Source: Datisca glomerata
Taxonomy: Eukaryota > Streptophyta > Magnoliopsida > Cucurbitales > Datiscaceae
DNA length: 64,000 bases
Assembly: GCA_003255025.1 (NCBI GenBank)
Contig: QANY01002271.1
Location: 290,504-354,503 of the forward strand
Direction of reading: 5' to 3'
Shown here: one piece after another, positions 39,063 to 50,749 of the stretch
How positions within the stretch are numbered: position 1 is the stretch's first letter
Layout of the letters: each line of letters opens with the position of its first letter
The notes under the pieces: model-generated
What the model saw: the letters and a program-made list of their open reading frames with translations, nothing else
Told to the model about the DNA's origin: nothing
Databases searched by the model: none
Translations under genes and position numbers: made by a program

Positions 39063-39330
39063 CAGTTTGAGGAGATATGATAACGATCATCGATAATTGT
39101 AGTAGTCATTCCTATTATATTATATATCTTATTATAGTTATCTTTTCCTTTATTTACAGTGTTTATAACTATTTTATTCCATTTACAATTATTATTTTCT
39201 TTGTATAATGTGAATCGCTATATAAATAATAGAAATTGAACTTTCTTTTCCCAACTTCAGATAGAGTTCCTCAATCATTATTACTCTTAAGCCCGAGAAT
39301 GTAATCTCATATATTTGTGGAATAAAAGTT
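39063..39330 (+). mobile_element. PPT and 3' LTR start of the same copia remnant
   Basis: TTTGAGGAGATA is followed by a TGATAACGATC LTR start at about 39077; a CTATATAAATA promoter-like box lies at about 39219. The LTR 3' end is not defined. Confidence 0.5.
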
Positions 39331-39482
39331 GATTTTTTTATTACCAGCTTCCTACATTTGTGAAAAAATAGAGATTTTGAGGTAGGAGGTTAATAAAGTT
39401 TAGAATTAAATCCAATTAATAGGGATTGAGAGCAAATTATAGTTCTTTTGGATTTATGATAAGTTAAAAGTCTAAATTCATA

Positions 39483-39884
39483 GTGACGTCTAAGGTTATC
39501 AACCCTCCTCCTCCTGAATACTGGAATGTTCATGGCAGAAGAAAGGACCCCCTCCATCTATTGCTCAGAATTATGCAGAACATTCAGAAACTACACCTCT
39601 TTGCTATGAGAATTCTGAAGCAACCAGGAACCCAACCTGGAATCCTCCTTAAGCTGATATTATAAAACTGAATTGTGATGCGGCTTTCAACCTTAATAAT
39701 AGAGCATAAGCAATTGGTATTATTGCAAGGGATCGTAGAGGTGAAGAATTTCAAAGGAAGAAAAGTAATGAAGCTGAATTGTTATCCATCTGTGAGAGCC
39801 TACTAATGGCTAAGCAATCTAGTTAGAGAAAATTCATCATCGAATCAGATTGCAAGACAGTGATACAATGGCTCTGAACATGTA
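39483..39884 (+). pseudogene. LINE-type RNase H (RVT_3-like) remnant
   Basis: Across stops the frame reads IIKLNCDAAFNLNNRA, then AIGIIARDRRGEEF, then NEAELLSICESLLMAKQSS and KFIIESDCKTVIQWL. This is the RNase H-like domain found at the C-terminus of plant non-LTR elements and related reverse-transcriptase proteins; the D...E...D residues are recognisable. It stops just where the gypsy LTR-like sequence begins (39885), so the gypsy element probably inserted here. Confidence 0.75.
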
Positions 39885-40610
39885 AAAAATACCCGTTGTC
39901 GCGTGGACAAATGAGGCCTACTCAGAGCTCACGGAAAATGGTAGAAAAGCATAAACGAGTTTCGGGCTGAAGTCGTGAGAGACCTCAAGAACGGGGCTAG
40001 CACATCAAGAACGGGGATCAACACTTCAAGAACAGGGATCATCACCTCAAGAACGGGGATCAACACCTAAAAAATGGGGTCATCACCTCAAGAACGAGGT
40101 CAACACCTCAAGAACGGGAGAAAACATCATAACAGGAAAGATTGACTAGTTAATAGGAGCAGATGAAAGGGGTTCAGATCGGCATTCAAGTGGCTATGAT
40201 TGATTGGGTAAGCTGAAATGGCCAGGGTGAGTCAGATTGGCAGCCCACCAAGTGGCTGTGACTGATTGGCACGAAACCACAAAAAATCATCAAGTGGCTG
40301 TGACTGATTGGCGGCTAAACGAGACAAATAAGAAACGAGAAAAGGAAATAGGCCCATACCCAGCAGAGTGATCCTCATGAATGTGTGTAATCCCTAGGCA
40401 TAATAAATGCCTCCATATATATTGTTATTTTGATCAAACTATGCAATTTGAAAAGCCTATGTAAGGCCACTGTATTAAACAAAAAAAGGGGAAAAATTTG
40501 CGTTTACTCCTTACATTCTCTTTTCTTAAATTTTCTCTCTCTCTTATTAATACTTATATAAGAATATCATTATCGAGATTTTTCCTTTTGATCTCTGTAA
40601 CAGAAAAAAT
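39885..40610 (+). mobile_element. Putative 5' LTR/leader of the Tat-lineage gypsy element
   Basis: It starts TGTAAAAAATACCCGTTG, immediately after the LINE remnant. It contains two internal repeat blocks and ends with a leader that includes TTTTGGTACTTTCATTGAGA just before gag, a position where the PBS is expected. No second LTR was matched, so the borders are tentative. Confidence 0.5.
39982..40118 (+). repeat. ~21-bp tandem repeat, about 7 units
   Basis: Consensus CCTCAAGAACGGGGATCAACA; units vary by a few bases. It is followed at 40190-40310 by three spaced copies of CAAGTGGCTGTGACTGATTG. Confidence 0.9.
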
Positions 40611-40682
40611 CATTTATATTTTGGTACTTTCATTGAGAGTTAAAAGAAAAACTCAAGAGACTCACCCTACAAAGCGAAAAAC

Positions 40683-42330
40683 ATGCCTAGAACCAGATCC
40701 AATGCATCTCTGAATGGAGACAACAGGTCCAGAAACGGAGATGAGCACACGGATCAACCAACTCCACCCACAGAAATACTGCAGACAATCCTAAACGAGA
40801 TGCATGAGATGGAACGGAGGAACATTGAAGCAATGCATAATGCATGGCAGAATGTGCAAGAACAAATCAACACGCTACAACAGGAATTTACGAAAATGCG
40901 AGCGGAGGTCAACCATTGGGTGAATGACGACGAACAGAAAAATGACGATGAACAGGAAACCCACTACAGGGGGAACCATCAAGACGAAAGGCAAGGGAGA
41001 GCGAGGATAGTAGAAACACGCAACGACAAGAAGAAGTCCAGTTGTAAAACCTTGTGAAGGAAGCTACGGGAGAGGCTCGACAATCCTGAGTCATGTCAAA
41101 GGAAGCGATCAAAGACTTGTTCGACTAAATGATGGTGGAGATAAAGAATCTCAGGAGTACGAGAAAAATTAACCTTGAATCCCTTATCCGAACGTCGTTA
41201 GACCTAGAAGTCCTGGCAACACTTGTACCTAAAAAAATTGTTGTGCTCAGGTTCAAATGTTACGAAGGAAAGTCTGATCTTGTAGACCACCTTCAACGAT
41301 TCATATAAGACATGGCACTATACTACCATGATGACAAGTTGATATGCAGAATGTTACCCACCAGTTTAGACGGGATGACTTTGAAGTGGTGCGACTCCTT
41401 ACCAATGCACTCGATCACGAGCTTCGCTACCATGTCCTCCATTTTCATAGAACAATACTTAACGTACTTCCATCATGGAAGACTTAGAACACTTAATAAC
41501 AATCTCTACCAAGGAGGAGGAGTCCCTGTGGGAATACACTCATCGCTTCAAATATGAAATAGCTAAGGTCGAGAACTGCGATGATTGATTTGCCAGAATG
41601 GATTTCCGACGAGGTCTGGACCCGGAGTCACCCTTTTTCGAGGACTTGTTCAAGGTGAAACCCCTTTCTATGGCATAATTTTTACAACGGGCGCATGCCT
41701 ATATCACCTTGGAGGAAGAGAAAAGGAATATGCGAAGACTAGTTGAACGGAAGAGAGAAGAATCCCGGAAGCGGGAAAGAAGTGTAAGACCTGATAGAAG
41801 TAAGCACTACAAAACAGAAAGAACGAATGAGGAGAAAGTCCAACAAGACAGGAATACCCACCGAAGGTGAGATTTTGACAGAGTCCATTCGAGGGACAAA
41901 GTCTACACATCGTTGACCATCCCAGTAAACCAAATACTGAAGACAATTAAAGACAAAACTTGGCTAAGAAGACGGGCCCTGTTCACCAAGGTACGTAGCT
42001 ATAAAAATAAAGATAAATATTGCTCATATTATAAGATCAACGAGCATTACACGCATGGCAGTTTTCAGCGATGAGAATATATCGAGCAGCTGGTCAAAGA
42101 ATGATACCTTAGCCAATTTATGAAAAAAGATGACCAGGGACGTGAGACTGAGAAAGATAGTCGAGAAGAAGACATGAGGGATAAGGGAAATCATCCATTT
42201 CGCTTCGTCAACACAATTATAACGTTAACCGAACAAGAGAGGACAACAAGAAAGGAAAAGAAGATATACTGCAAGTGGTTAACATTAAGGGACAACGGAA
42301 GTCCTCAAACGGTAATGGGGATTCGCCACT
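40683..42330 (+). pseudogene. Gypsy gag (broken)
   Basis: An open N-terminal part (40683-41057) is followed by the retrotransposon gag core at 41310-41560 (LPTSLDGMTLKWCDSLPMHS, then SSIFIEQYLTYF). A frameshift lies near 41515, after which the core continues (ESLWEYTHRFKYEIAK). An Arg/Glu-rich tail follows. The zinc knuckle near 42020 is degenerate (YCSYYKINEHYTHG). Several stops occur. Confidence 0.8.
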
Positions 42331-42760
42331 AGTGTTCAATGACTCTGATCTAAAACATGACGGACACCATAACGATGCCCTCGTCATTTCGATACAGGTT
42401 GGTAATTGCTTGTTGATGAGGGTCTTGGTAGACGATGGGAGCACAATGAACATCCTATACCGAGAGACCGTGGAGAAAATGTCCATATGAGGTCAAAAGT
42501 TACAAGTGACTTCATAGTCGTTGATCGGTTTCAACAGAGCCATCAACTACTCGAAAGGAACTATGATTCTCCCAGTGAGTGCTGATCCGTTTAACCATAT
42601 GACCGAGTTCATGGTACAGGGAACACCTTCCCCATACAATGCAATCCTAGGGAGAACCTGGATCCATAAAATGAAGGTTGTACACTCAAGAGGGAGTGAA
42701 AACAATAAGGGGCGACCAGGCCACGACTCGAATTTGTTTAGTGACCGCTTTAGTTACTGC
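42331..42760 (+). pseudogene. Gypsy aspartic protease
   Basis: The active-site region reads RVLVDDGSTMNILYRETVEK, comparable to the VDxGSSVDIL of this lineage. It is followed after a stop by PVSADPFNHMTEFMVQGTPS and AILGRTWIHKMKVVHS, the protease flap and C-terminal segments. Confidence 0.8.
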
Positions 42761-43089
42761 TAAGAAAAATGCTACAGAGAAGGCTGAAGGAAAATGACCT
42801 GCAAATCTACAGCAATCACAGAAAAACTGGCAAAATGACATGCGGTACGAGGCGAGAGAAGAAACAAAACCCATATGTTTGGAAGAAGGGACCCAGAAAA
42901 TAAGCAATTTTGGCACCCATCTCGAGGAAAATGAGGAAAAAAAGATAAAATTTCTAATGGAAAACAGAAGATCCCTGAAATTCCAGAAGAGATCATCTGC
43001 CACAGATGATTTGCAGGTCATTTTCCTCATCGCTGTGAGAGCCTACTAATGGTCGTGGAAGACTTTATGGAACGGAGATGAGCACACGA

Positions 43090-43690
43090 ATCCCACTGTG
43101 AAACCTATGAAACAAAGGAAGAGAAACTTCGCTCTTGAATGAAATCAAGTGATCCAATAGGAAGTTGAAAAGCTCTTGGAAGTGGACATCATCAGAGAAG
43201 TAAACTACCCCGAATGGCTAGCTAACATAGTAATGGTACGAAAGAAGAATGAGAGGTGAAGGATCTGCGACGACTTCACTAACTTAAACCAGGCTTGCCC
43301 TAAAGATGAATACCCGTTGCCGATGATAGATCAAATGGTAGACGCCACTTCGGGACACGAACTTCTCAATTTCATGGATGCTTACGCAGGGTACAATTAG
43401 GTGAAAATATTTCAACCCGATCAGGAAAAAACCTATTTCATTATCAACATTTATTGCTACAAAGTTATGCCCTTTGGTCTAAAGAACGTAGGTGCAACCT
43501 ATCAAAGGATGGAGAATAAAGTCTTCCACGAGCAAATCAGAATGAATATGGAAGTCTATGTCGATGATATGTTGGTCTAAAGTAAGAAGTGAGAAGACCA
43601 CATTCATGTCCTTGAAAAAGCCTTCTCTGCTTTAAGACGAAATTCCATGAAGCTGAACCTGGAGAAGTGCACTTTTGGAGTGACGACGAG
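43090..43690 (+). pseudogene. Gypsy reverse transcriptase
   Basis: Text runs NPTVKPMKQRKRNFALE, VDIIREVNYPEWLANIVMV, NQACPKDEYPLPMIDQMVD, ATSGHELLNFMDAYAGYN and the active site YVDDMLV (YVDD at 43557-43568, intact). Stops at several points, including within the AGYNQ region, inactivate it. The wording is typical of plant Tat-clade RT. Confidence 0.9.
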
Positions 43691-43699
43691 AAGATTCCT

Positions 43700-44250
43700 T
43701 AGACACCAATTACACAACGGGGAATCGAAGTAAACCTAAACCAGGTAAAGGCGATCACATAAATGAGGTCCTCGTGGAACCTCAAAGAAATCCAAGGGTT
43801 AAAAGGAAAACTAGCCGCCCTAAAGATGATCATCTCCAGATCGACAGACATATGAAAACATTTTTTTGAGAGGTTACGAAAAAACTCCACAAGTGAATGG
43901 AATAAAGACTGCGAGAAGCCTTTGCCAAAATTAAAGAGTACCTAACGGCTCCCCCTTTACTCTCCAAACCTACTCCCGGTGAATAACTTATGTTATACGT
44001 AGCCGTCTCTGCGGGGGCAGTCAGTGCAGTGCTCATCAAAGAAGAGGAAGGAAAATAGCAACCTGTATACATTGTGAGTAAAAGTTTTGTAGCGGGGGAG
44101 ATAAGATATAAACAAATGGAGAAACTAGCACTGACCATTATAATTATGGCACAGAAACTAAGGCCTTACTTCTAAGCCCACAGCATCAAGGTGTTAACTG
44201 ATCCTCCCTCTCATTAAAACCTTCTGCACTCGACGGAGACAAGCGAAAGA
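43700..44250 (+). pseudogene. Gypsy RNase H (ancestral)
   Basis: After the RT connection (AAFAKIKEYLTAPPLLSKPT-like text in frame) comes LYVAVSAGAVSAVLIKEEEG and then EKLALTIIIMAQKLRPYF. This is the normal Ty3 RNase H position. Stops are present. Confidence 0.75.
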
Positions 44251-44379
44251 ATAGAAAAATGGTCAATTGAACTAGGCTAGACTTCAATAAAAGGGCAGTC
44301 ATTAGTAGATTTCATAGTAGACTTCACAGAAGGGGAAGTCGAATGGGAAACCCACCAAACAAGAAACGACGAAACTTAG

Positions 44380-44870
44380 AAACTCTTTGTTGATGGTGTT
44401 TCAAACAGTAGAGGAGCAGGAGCAGGGGTGGTAGTACAAACTCCCTTTGGAGAAATATTGGAACACTTCATCTCCTTTGAATTCAATGCGTCAAATAATG
44501 AAGCGGAGTATGAAGCGTTGATAATAAGAGTATCCCTATTGCGGGAATACGAGATGACTAATGTTAACTTTTCCGTGATTCCATGTTGATTGTGAAACAG
44601 GGCACGGGGGAATACGTAGTGAAAGATGAACGGATGGTGAGTTATTTACAATGGGTGAAGGATCTACTCAGCACGATAAAAGAATATGAAATCCAACAAA
44701 TTCTAAGAATGGAGAACGGGCACGCTGATGCCCTGGTAAATCTTGGATCTTCATTACACTTCCCCTACAAAAGGAGTGTCCCTGTTGAAATTCTAAAGAA
44801 GCCAAGCACTTCACTCCCATGGTATAATGTGGTTGATGTACAAGTTGAACGGGAACCAAGTTAGCAAGAT
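44380..44870 (+). pseudogene. Second, archaeal-type RNase H of the Tat lineage
   Basis: The frame reads KLFVDGVSNSRGAGAGVVVQ, then SFEFNASNNEAEYEALI and, after a frameshift near 44580, DSMLIVKQGTGEYVVKDERM and ILRMENGHADALVNLGSS. The D...E...D...D catalytic set is recognisable. An extra RNase H after the Ty3-type one is characteristic of plant Tat elements. Confidence 0.85.
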
Positions 44871-44897
44871 GACATAATCTGCCTCCTTGAAGAAAAA

Positions 44898-45770
44898 ATG
44901 CTTCCAAAAGGAAAACTACTTGCCAAAAAGGTTCAACAACAGGGTACCAGGCATATGATGATTAACGGGATATTATATAAGAAAATATTTCCAGGACCCT
45001 ACCTGAAGTGTCTACGAGAAAAGGAGGCCCAGTATGTGTTAGCAGAAATTCACGAGTGCATATGCGAAAACCAAACTGGGGGCATATTACTAGCCCACAA
45101 AGTCATAAATGAAGGATACTACTGGCCCCGAATGCATCAGGATGCCGAATAGTATGTGAAAAGATGTGACAAATGTCAGCACTTCGCGCCCATAGCAAAA
45201 ATTACCCCTAGAGAGCTCAAAATCATGGCTAGTCCTTGACCGTTCATGTAGTGGGCCCTGAGCATTGTTGGGCCACTCCCCATGGCCCCTACCCAGAAGT
45301 ATTTTTTTATTGGTAGCAACAGATTATTTTACTAAGTGAGTGAAGCTGAAGCCTTTGCCAGAATCCATGAAGAAGAAGCAAAAATGTTCCTATGAAAAAC
45401 CTTGGTGTGGAGGTACAAGATCTCCCATATATTAGTATCTGACAACGAACTTCAATTCACCAGAAACTTAGTAAAAACATTTTGTGACAATCTGAATATC
45501 ACGAATCGCTTCTCCACGCCTTACCACCTACAGGGGAATGGGCAAGCAGAAAGATCAAACCGGGTGATACTCGACAACCTGAAGAGACGGCTGGAGTCCG
45601 CCAAAGGGAAATGAGTAGAAGAACTACCCGCAGTCTTATGAGCATACAAAATGACTCCGATAGAGACAATGGGAGAAACCCCGTTCACATTAGCATACAG
45701 AGCAAAAACGGTTATTCCCATAGAAATTGGAAGCCCTACCATTAGATCTGAGATAAATGAACAATAAAAT
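44898..45770 (+). pseudogene. Gypsy integrase
   Basis: The H2C2 zinc-binding region (EIHECICENQTGG ... YYWPRMHQDAE ... KRCDKCQHFA) is followed by the core: ILVSDNELQFTRN carries the second aspartate and GQAERSNRVILDNLKRRLES the glutamate. It ends in KTVIPIEIGSPTIRSEINEQ, which leads into the chromo-less Tat C-terminus. At least four in-frame stops. Confidence 0.85.
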
Positions 45771-46184
45771 GGAGAACTCCTATAAATGGTCTTGAGGAAC
45801 TAGAGGGAATAACGGAAGCGGCCCTGATCAGAATGGTCCGTTACAATCAGAAAAAGATATCTTATTTCCATAAGAAGGTAAGAAAATGAGAATTCCAAAC
45901 AGTAGACTTGGTCCTCAGAAAAATCTTTCAAATGGAAGGGAAACTCGGGCCGACAAGGGAGTGACCATACATCATCAGCAAAATAGGAGGAAACAACTAT
46001 TATCACTTGGAAACAGAAGAGGGAACATAATTGCAAAAACCATAGAACATGATTCATCTAAACAATATTTTGTGTAACGAATGTAAGAAATCCGTTATAA
46101 TGAGACATATTTCTTGTGATTTTTTCGGCAAGGGTTTTCCATTTAGAAACAATGGACCAATCTTCTTTCCTCAGCAGAGTCACT

Positions 46185-46455
46185 ACTCAAAAAGAACTAA
46201 GGGCATAAAAAGTCATTGGGAGGGGCAGTTCATAAGTCATATTCTCAAATGGAACTAAGGGCATAAAACGTCATTGGGAGGGGCAATTCATAAGTCCTAC
46301 TTCCAAAAGGAATTAAGAGCATAAAAAGTCATTGGGAGGGGCAGTTCATAAGTCATACTCCTAGAATGAACTAAGGGCATAAAAAGTCCTTGATAGAGGC
46401 AGTTCATAAGTCCTACTCCCAGAAAAAACTAGGGACATGAAAAACCCTTGGACAC
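46185..46455 (+). repeat. ~62-bp tandem repeat, about 4.5 units
   Basis: Unit core GGGCATAAAAAGTCATTGGG followed by AGGGGCAGTTCATAAGTC. Units differ by a few bases. It lies in the spacer between integrase and the antisense ORF. Confidence 0.9.
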
Positions 46456-46459
46456 TACT

Positions 46460-46880
46460 CAGGAAAAATAATCGAAGAAGGAAAAAGCATGGAAGCAGGC
46501 GGTTCCAAACATATCCACATACAACAAGTGGGAAGAGAATCAATTAATAAAAAGTTGAAACAGTCAAAACGGGTCAACATACTTTTTGCTAGTCATTTCT
46601 TGAAAGAACTTCCAAGTGTGTAGAAGACTAAGTAGTTGATAAATTCACTTAACTATATGAAAATATTAAAAGGGAAACGTATCTTTTATTACTTATGGAA
46701 TTTCACTAAAGCAGTCAAGAAGACTAGAAAAAATTGATTGATAAACTTATACTAAGTGTTAAAATAAAGCGGCAGAGCATGTTGAAGAAATGAGTCATTT
46801 CATTGAAAAATAAAAAATTACAAAATGATTCCAAAGAAAAAAGTACAAGATAATGAAAAAAAAATTAGAAAAGAGGAAAA
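46460..46880. other. Gypsy element spacer, no recognisable gene
   Basis: Non-coding sequence between the 62-bp repeats and the antisense ORF region. Confidence 0.5.
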
Positions 46881-47672
46881 CGTGCTAAGTCTCCGCATCC
46901 CCAGGAGTAACATCAGCAATCGCTCCAGTAGTGGAAGCGGGAAGTTGAGCATCAGAAACTACAAGATTGTCAGGGAGTGGGATCTGCGACATGCGAGGAG
47001 GTCTACCAGTCTTGGCATCGCGACAACCTGCCGTATAATCCATCTGCTCATACTCATCAACCATAGCCTGGTACTCGACCGCAAGACCAGTCTCTCGTTC
47101 ACGAGACTTAGCCAAAGCTTCATCAGCCTCAACTAGCTTTGTCTAAATAACGGATATGTTCTCCCTACTTAACTAAAAGATCCTCTCCTCCTCCCGCAAA
47201 GACCACTCAAGCTTCGACTGTCTAGCCATGGCTGCATCTAGTTTGAAAGTAAAACGAGCAATAACCCGTTGAAGATCAGCCTCCACCTTCTTAAGATCGT
47301 CCCGTTTTGAGACAACGACGTCATTTGCCTTGGTAGTTTCCATTACCTTTCTCCTACAACTGACTATCTCCTCCTCAGCAACGTGAATATCCTCATGTAA
47401 TCCATTATGATAAGTCACAGCCTGTTCAAAAAGTGTAAAGACAAAATTGAATTTTCACAGAAAAAATAAAGGATGTAAAGAGGAAAAAAAATGAAAGTAC
47501 ATGCATCAGAGAATGACTCAGGCTGATAACCTTGTCATGGATGGACATGTAGTGGAGAATAGGATCATCCACATCATACATAATCCCCTTCATGACCACG
47601 TGCGAAGAGCACCTTCAGAAGCTGATGTCAGCGGGAATCAGTGGAGCCGTGGTGTATTGCCGCCACCTCCAG

Positions 47673-48313
47673 ACACCCATCTCCTCAGACAGATGCGAGG
47701 AACCAGTGGAAGGGGAGACTAACTTCATAGCAGGCGAGGGAGGAGGCACGACAGTCATTTCTGGAACAAGGGAAGCCTCATCAACGGGGATAGGGAGATC
47801 AGTAACGGAGGTAGGAAGATCAGGGATGGGGGGAGTAACATCCCATGAAGTGGCACCTGACGAGCTGGCATTCCGCATCTTTTGACGCTTGCCCTCGCCA
47901 GGTAACCCCCAGAAAATACTCCTAAGGAGTTTCGACATCTCAAACTCGTTATATGCAAAACAAAAAATCTTGTCATGTTCCTCTACCTCCTTCTGTGCAG
48001 CTTCCCATTGAGCCTCACGTTCTTTTTCTTCTCGAGTAAAACCCTCTCATTCATGCTCTGACTCCGAAGATTCAGAAGAGCTTGACCAGACTATTTGATG
48101 AAAAGTGGGAACAAGGATTGCAACGATGATGGCCCGAGGGAATTCTGTTGCAAGTGATGAGGGGCAACAGACTCAGCAACCGAAACAGGTACGACCGCGA
48201 CTTCGATCTCTCTCCTTAGGTCAAGGAGATCTCTCCAGTCCCGTTCCAGGTAATTATAAGCGACACGAAGTCGCGCACTACTTCTTTTCAGAGTGAAAAA
48301 TCTCTTGTTCAGA
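47673..48313 (-). repeat. Duplicated antisense-ORF segment, copy 1
   Basis: Nearly identical to 49663-50286, with scattered single-base differences and a 17-bp length difference near 48015/50005. It ends exactly at the N at 48314. Confidence 0.9.
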
Positions 48314-48314
48314 N

Positions 48315-49667
48315 TTTTGCAGTCGTTACAAGTGCCAATTGAAGCTTATGTGCAAAGCAATAAATATAATGTACATATTCATTCTGGTTTCAATTTAAAG
48401 ATTTGAGACTGTTGATTTCACCTCACATATTACTAGCTCCATCATAACCTTGTCCACGTATTCTTGATAAACTCAATCCATGTGTAGAAAGTAAAGACTT
48501 AATGGTTGCTTTTAATGACAAAGCAGTAGTATTAGCTACATGGACAATACTAATAAACCTTTCTAGTATTCACCCTCGTTTATCCACATAAAGTAAAATA
48601 ACAGCCATTGGCTCCTTTACAGAGACGTCACGAGACTCATTAACAAAATTGCAAACAAATCATCATTAAGTTCATAAATGATAGATTTGGTCGTTTCTAA
48701 AGCAACTACATTTACAATATATTTCTGAATCTCAGGAGCCAACATCTTCTGATTCTTCGGACTATTTTCCAATACGACATTTTTAATTTCTTTATTGTTG
48801 TTAGCAAGAAGTTGCATAAGTTCAAGGAAATTTTCTCTATTCAAAGAACTAAATGATTCATCATGGCCGCGAAAAGGTTGTCCTTGGAAAAGAATATGTC
48901 TTATACATTGAACTGACGCATCTAAGCGAATGCGATAATCTCATTTTACTTGATCTGTTCGTCTACAAATAACGGTTTCAATATGTTGTTCTTGCTTCAT
49001 CAAATCTTCACACTTCTTCCAAGCTTGATTATGAACACTATTAGTGCTTCCTATTTATGTTTACAGTGCATTTTATATCATTCTAATACATATACAACAT
49101 ACATAGGTATAAGAGACAAAGAGAAATACCAAGACATAAAATTGAATTCGACAATTTTTCATTAAAATTCAAGTTTACAATCGTCATGTGAATCACAAAA
49201 TCACAACTGTCATCGATAACTTTTCATATTTTGGAACCGTTGTAGGATTGCTTCATTCTCAAAAGTATGAAAAACATCTTGCTCAATGTAGGTAACCAAG
49301 CAGTCATTCATCCACTAATCTCCCATCCGATTGCACAACCGATTTTTTATGAACTTCATTGCAGAAAATACCCTTTCTACCGAGACAGATACAATCAACA
49401 ATATTAATGCTAGTTTTAGTAGTAGATAGACCAATGGATACACATAATTTCTTTTTATCTCTACTAACTTTCTAGCAAGATCACCAACTCCTTTGATTTT
49501 TGAAAGTTCAGGCTCGTGCGCGTATCAATAATATATAGCTCAAGTTGGTCATCAAGTTTCATGAGATCTATTGGAGTAAAATCAGATGGATATAGGTGAT
49601 CAAGACGAAGCAACATTTATCTGTCAAAAATAGATAATGAATCATTCATACTCAAACAAGAAACACC
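48315..49667 (-). pseudogene. Second hAT transposase copy, reverse and rearranged
   Basis: 48315-49051 is the reverse complement of 14526-13790 (DUF4371 region). 49051-49667 is the reverse complement of 15720-15099 (hAT dimerisation domain). On the minus strand the C-terminal part therefore precedes the N-terminal part. Most of 14527-15098 is absent. It shares the frameshift near 14200 and the stops near 14268 and 14416 with the first copy, differing by only a few bases. Confidence 0.85.
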
Positions 49668-50286
49668 CATCTCCTCAGACAGATGCGAGGAACCAGTGGA
49701 AGGGGAGACTAACTTCATAGCAGGCGAGGGAGGAGGCACGACAGTCATTTCTGGAACAAGGGAAGCCTCATCAACGGGGATCGGGAGATCAGTAACGGAG
49801 GTAGGAAGATCAGGGATGAGGGGAGTAACATCCCATGAAGTGGCACCTGACGAGCTGGCATTCCCCATCTTTTGACGCTTGCCCTCGCCAGGTACCCCCC
49901 AGAAAATACTCCTAAGGAGTTTCGACATCTCAAACTAGTTATATGCAAAACAAAAAATCTTGTCATGTTCCTCTACCTCCTTCTGTGCAGCTTCCCATTG
50001 AGCCTCCGTTAAAACCCTCTCATTCATGCTCTGACTCCAAAGATTCAGAAAAGCTTGACCAGACTATTTGATGAAAAGTGGGAACAAGGATTGCAACGAT
50101 GATGGCCTGAGGGAATTCTGTTGCAAGTGATGAGGGGCAACAAACTCAGCAACCGAAACAGGTACGACCGCGACTTCGATCTCTCTCCTTAGTTCAAGGA
50201 GATCTCTCCAGTCCCGTTCCAGGTAATTATAAGCGACACGAAGTCGCGCACTACTTCTTTTCAGAGTGAAAGATCTCTTGTTCAGA
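49663..50286 (-). repeat. Duplicated antisense-ORF segment, copy 2
   Basis: Counterpart of 47673-48313. Unlike copy 1 it runs on into the N-terminal Transposase_28 part of the ORF, so this is the copy with natural context on that side. Confidence 0.9.
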
Positions 50287-50749
50287 TTCTTGTCTACACA
50301 AAATGAAAATAGGTCAGTGTTTAGAAAATATAAACATGACAAATGAAATAATAAAATTAAAACAATAAAAAAGCAAGGGAGCTCCGACCACTTACTGAAC
50401 TCTTTCTAGATTCGGGGAACGACCCAACGGCAATCGCGACCCCAATTTCTACCAACAAGAAGAGTACCCCTCCTCCCAGCCTTTATCACTACTAGGGAGG
50501 CCAGTGACTTGTCCTCCCTGCTTCTCGCTCGCGCGGGGAGCTAGTCCGCGCCTTTTCACTATATACATGACGCAAATCTCATCTACATCTATATTTAAAT
50601 CATGTCTCTTATTGAGGGCTTCAATCCCTAAAAGAACCTTGTAAGAACTAGGGGTATATTGGGAAGGGGCAATGTTGAAGTTACTAAAAAATTCTTGAAA
50701 AAGAGGAGAAAACGAGAGTTTTAAACCTAAGGCTATGTACATCGGGGTT

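Larger units (their letters stand above)
46885..50742 (-). pseudogene. Antisense extra ORF of the Tat element (Transposase_28-like)
   Basis: Minus-strand pieces form one protein broken by stops. 50742-50449 holds LKLSFSPLFQEFFSNFNIAP and PSSYKVLLGIEAL, the pattern of the Pfam domain called putative gypsy-type transposon (Transposase_28). 50342-50064 is a linker (RVAYNYLERDWRDLLELRRE). 49928-49663 is proline-rich. 47418-47173 is an acidic/basic coiled coil (RDDLKKVEADLQRVIARFTF). 47115-46885 is the tail. Some Tat-lineage elements are known to carry such an additional ORF in antisense orientation downstream of integrase; its function is unknown. Here it is split by a rearranged hAT copy, with the flanking ~620 bp present twice. 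Confidence 0.7.
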
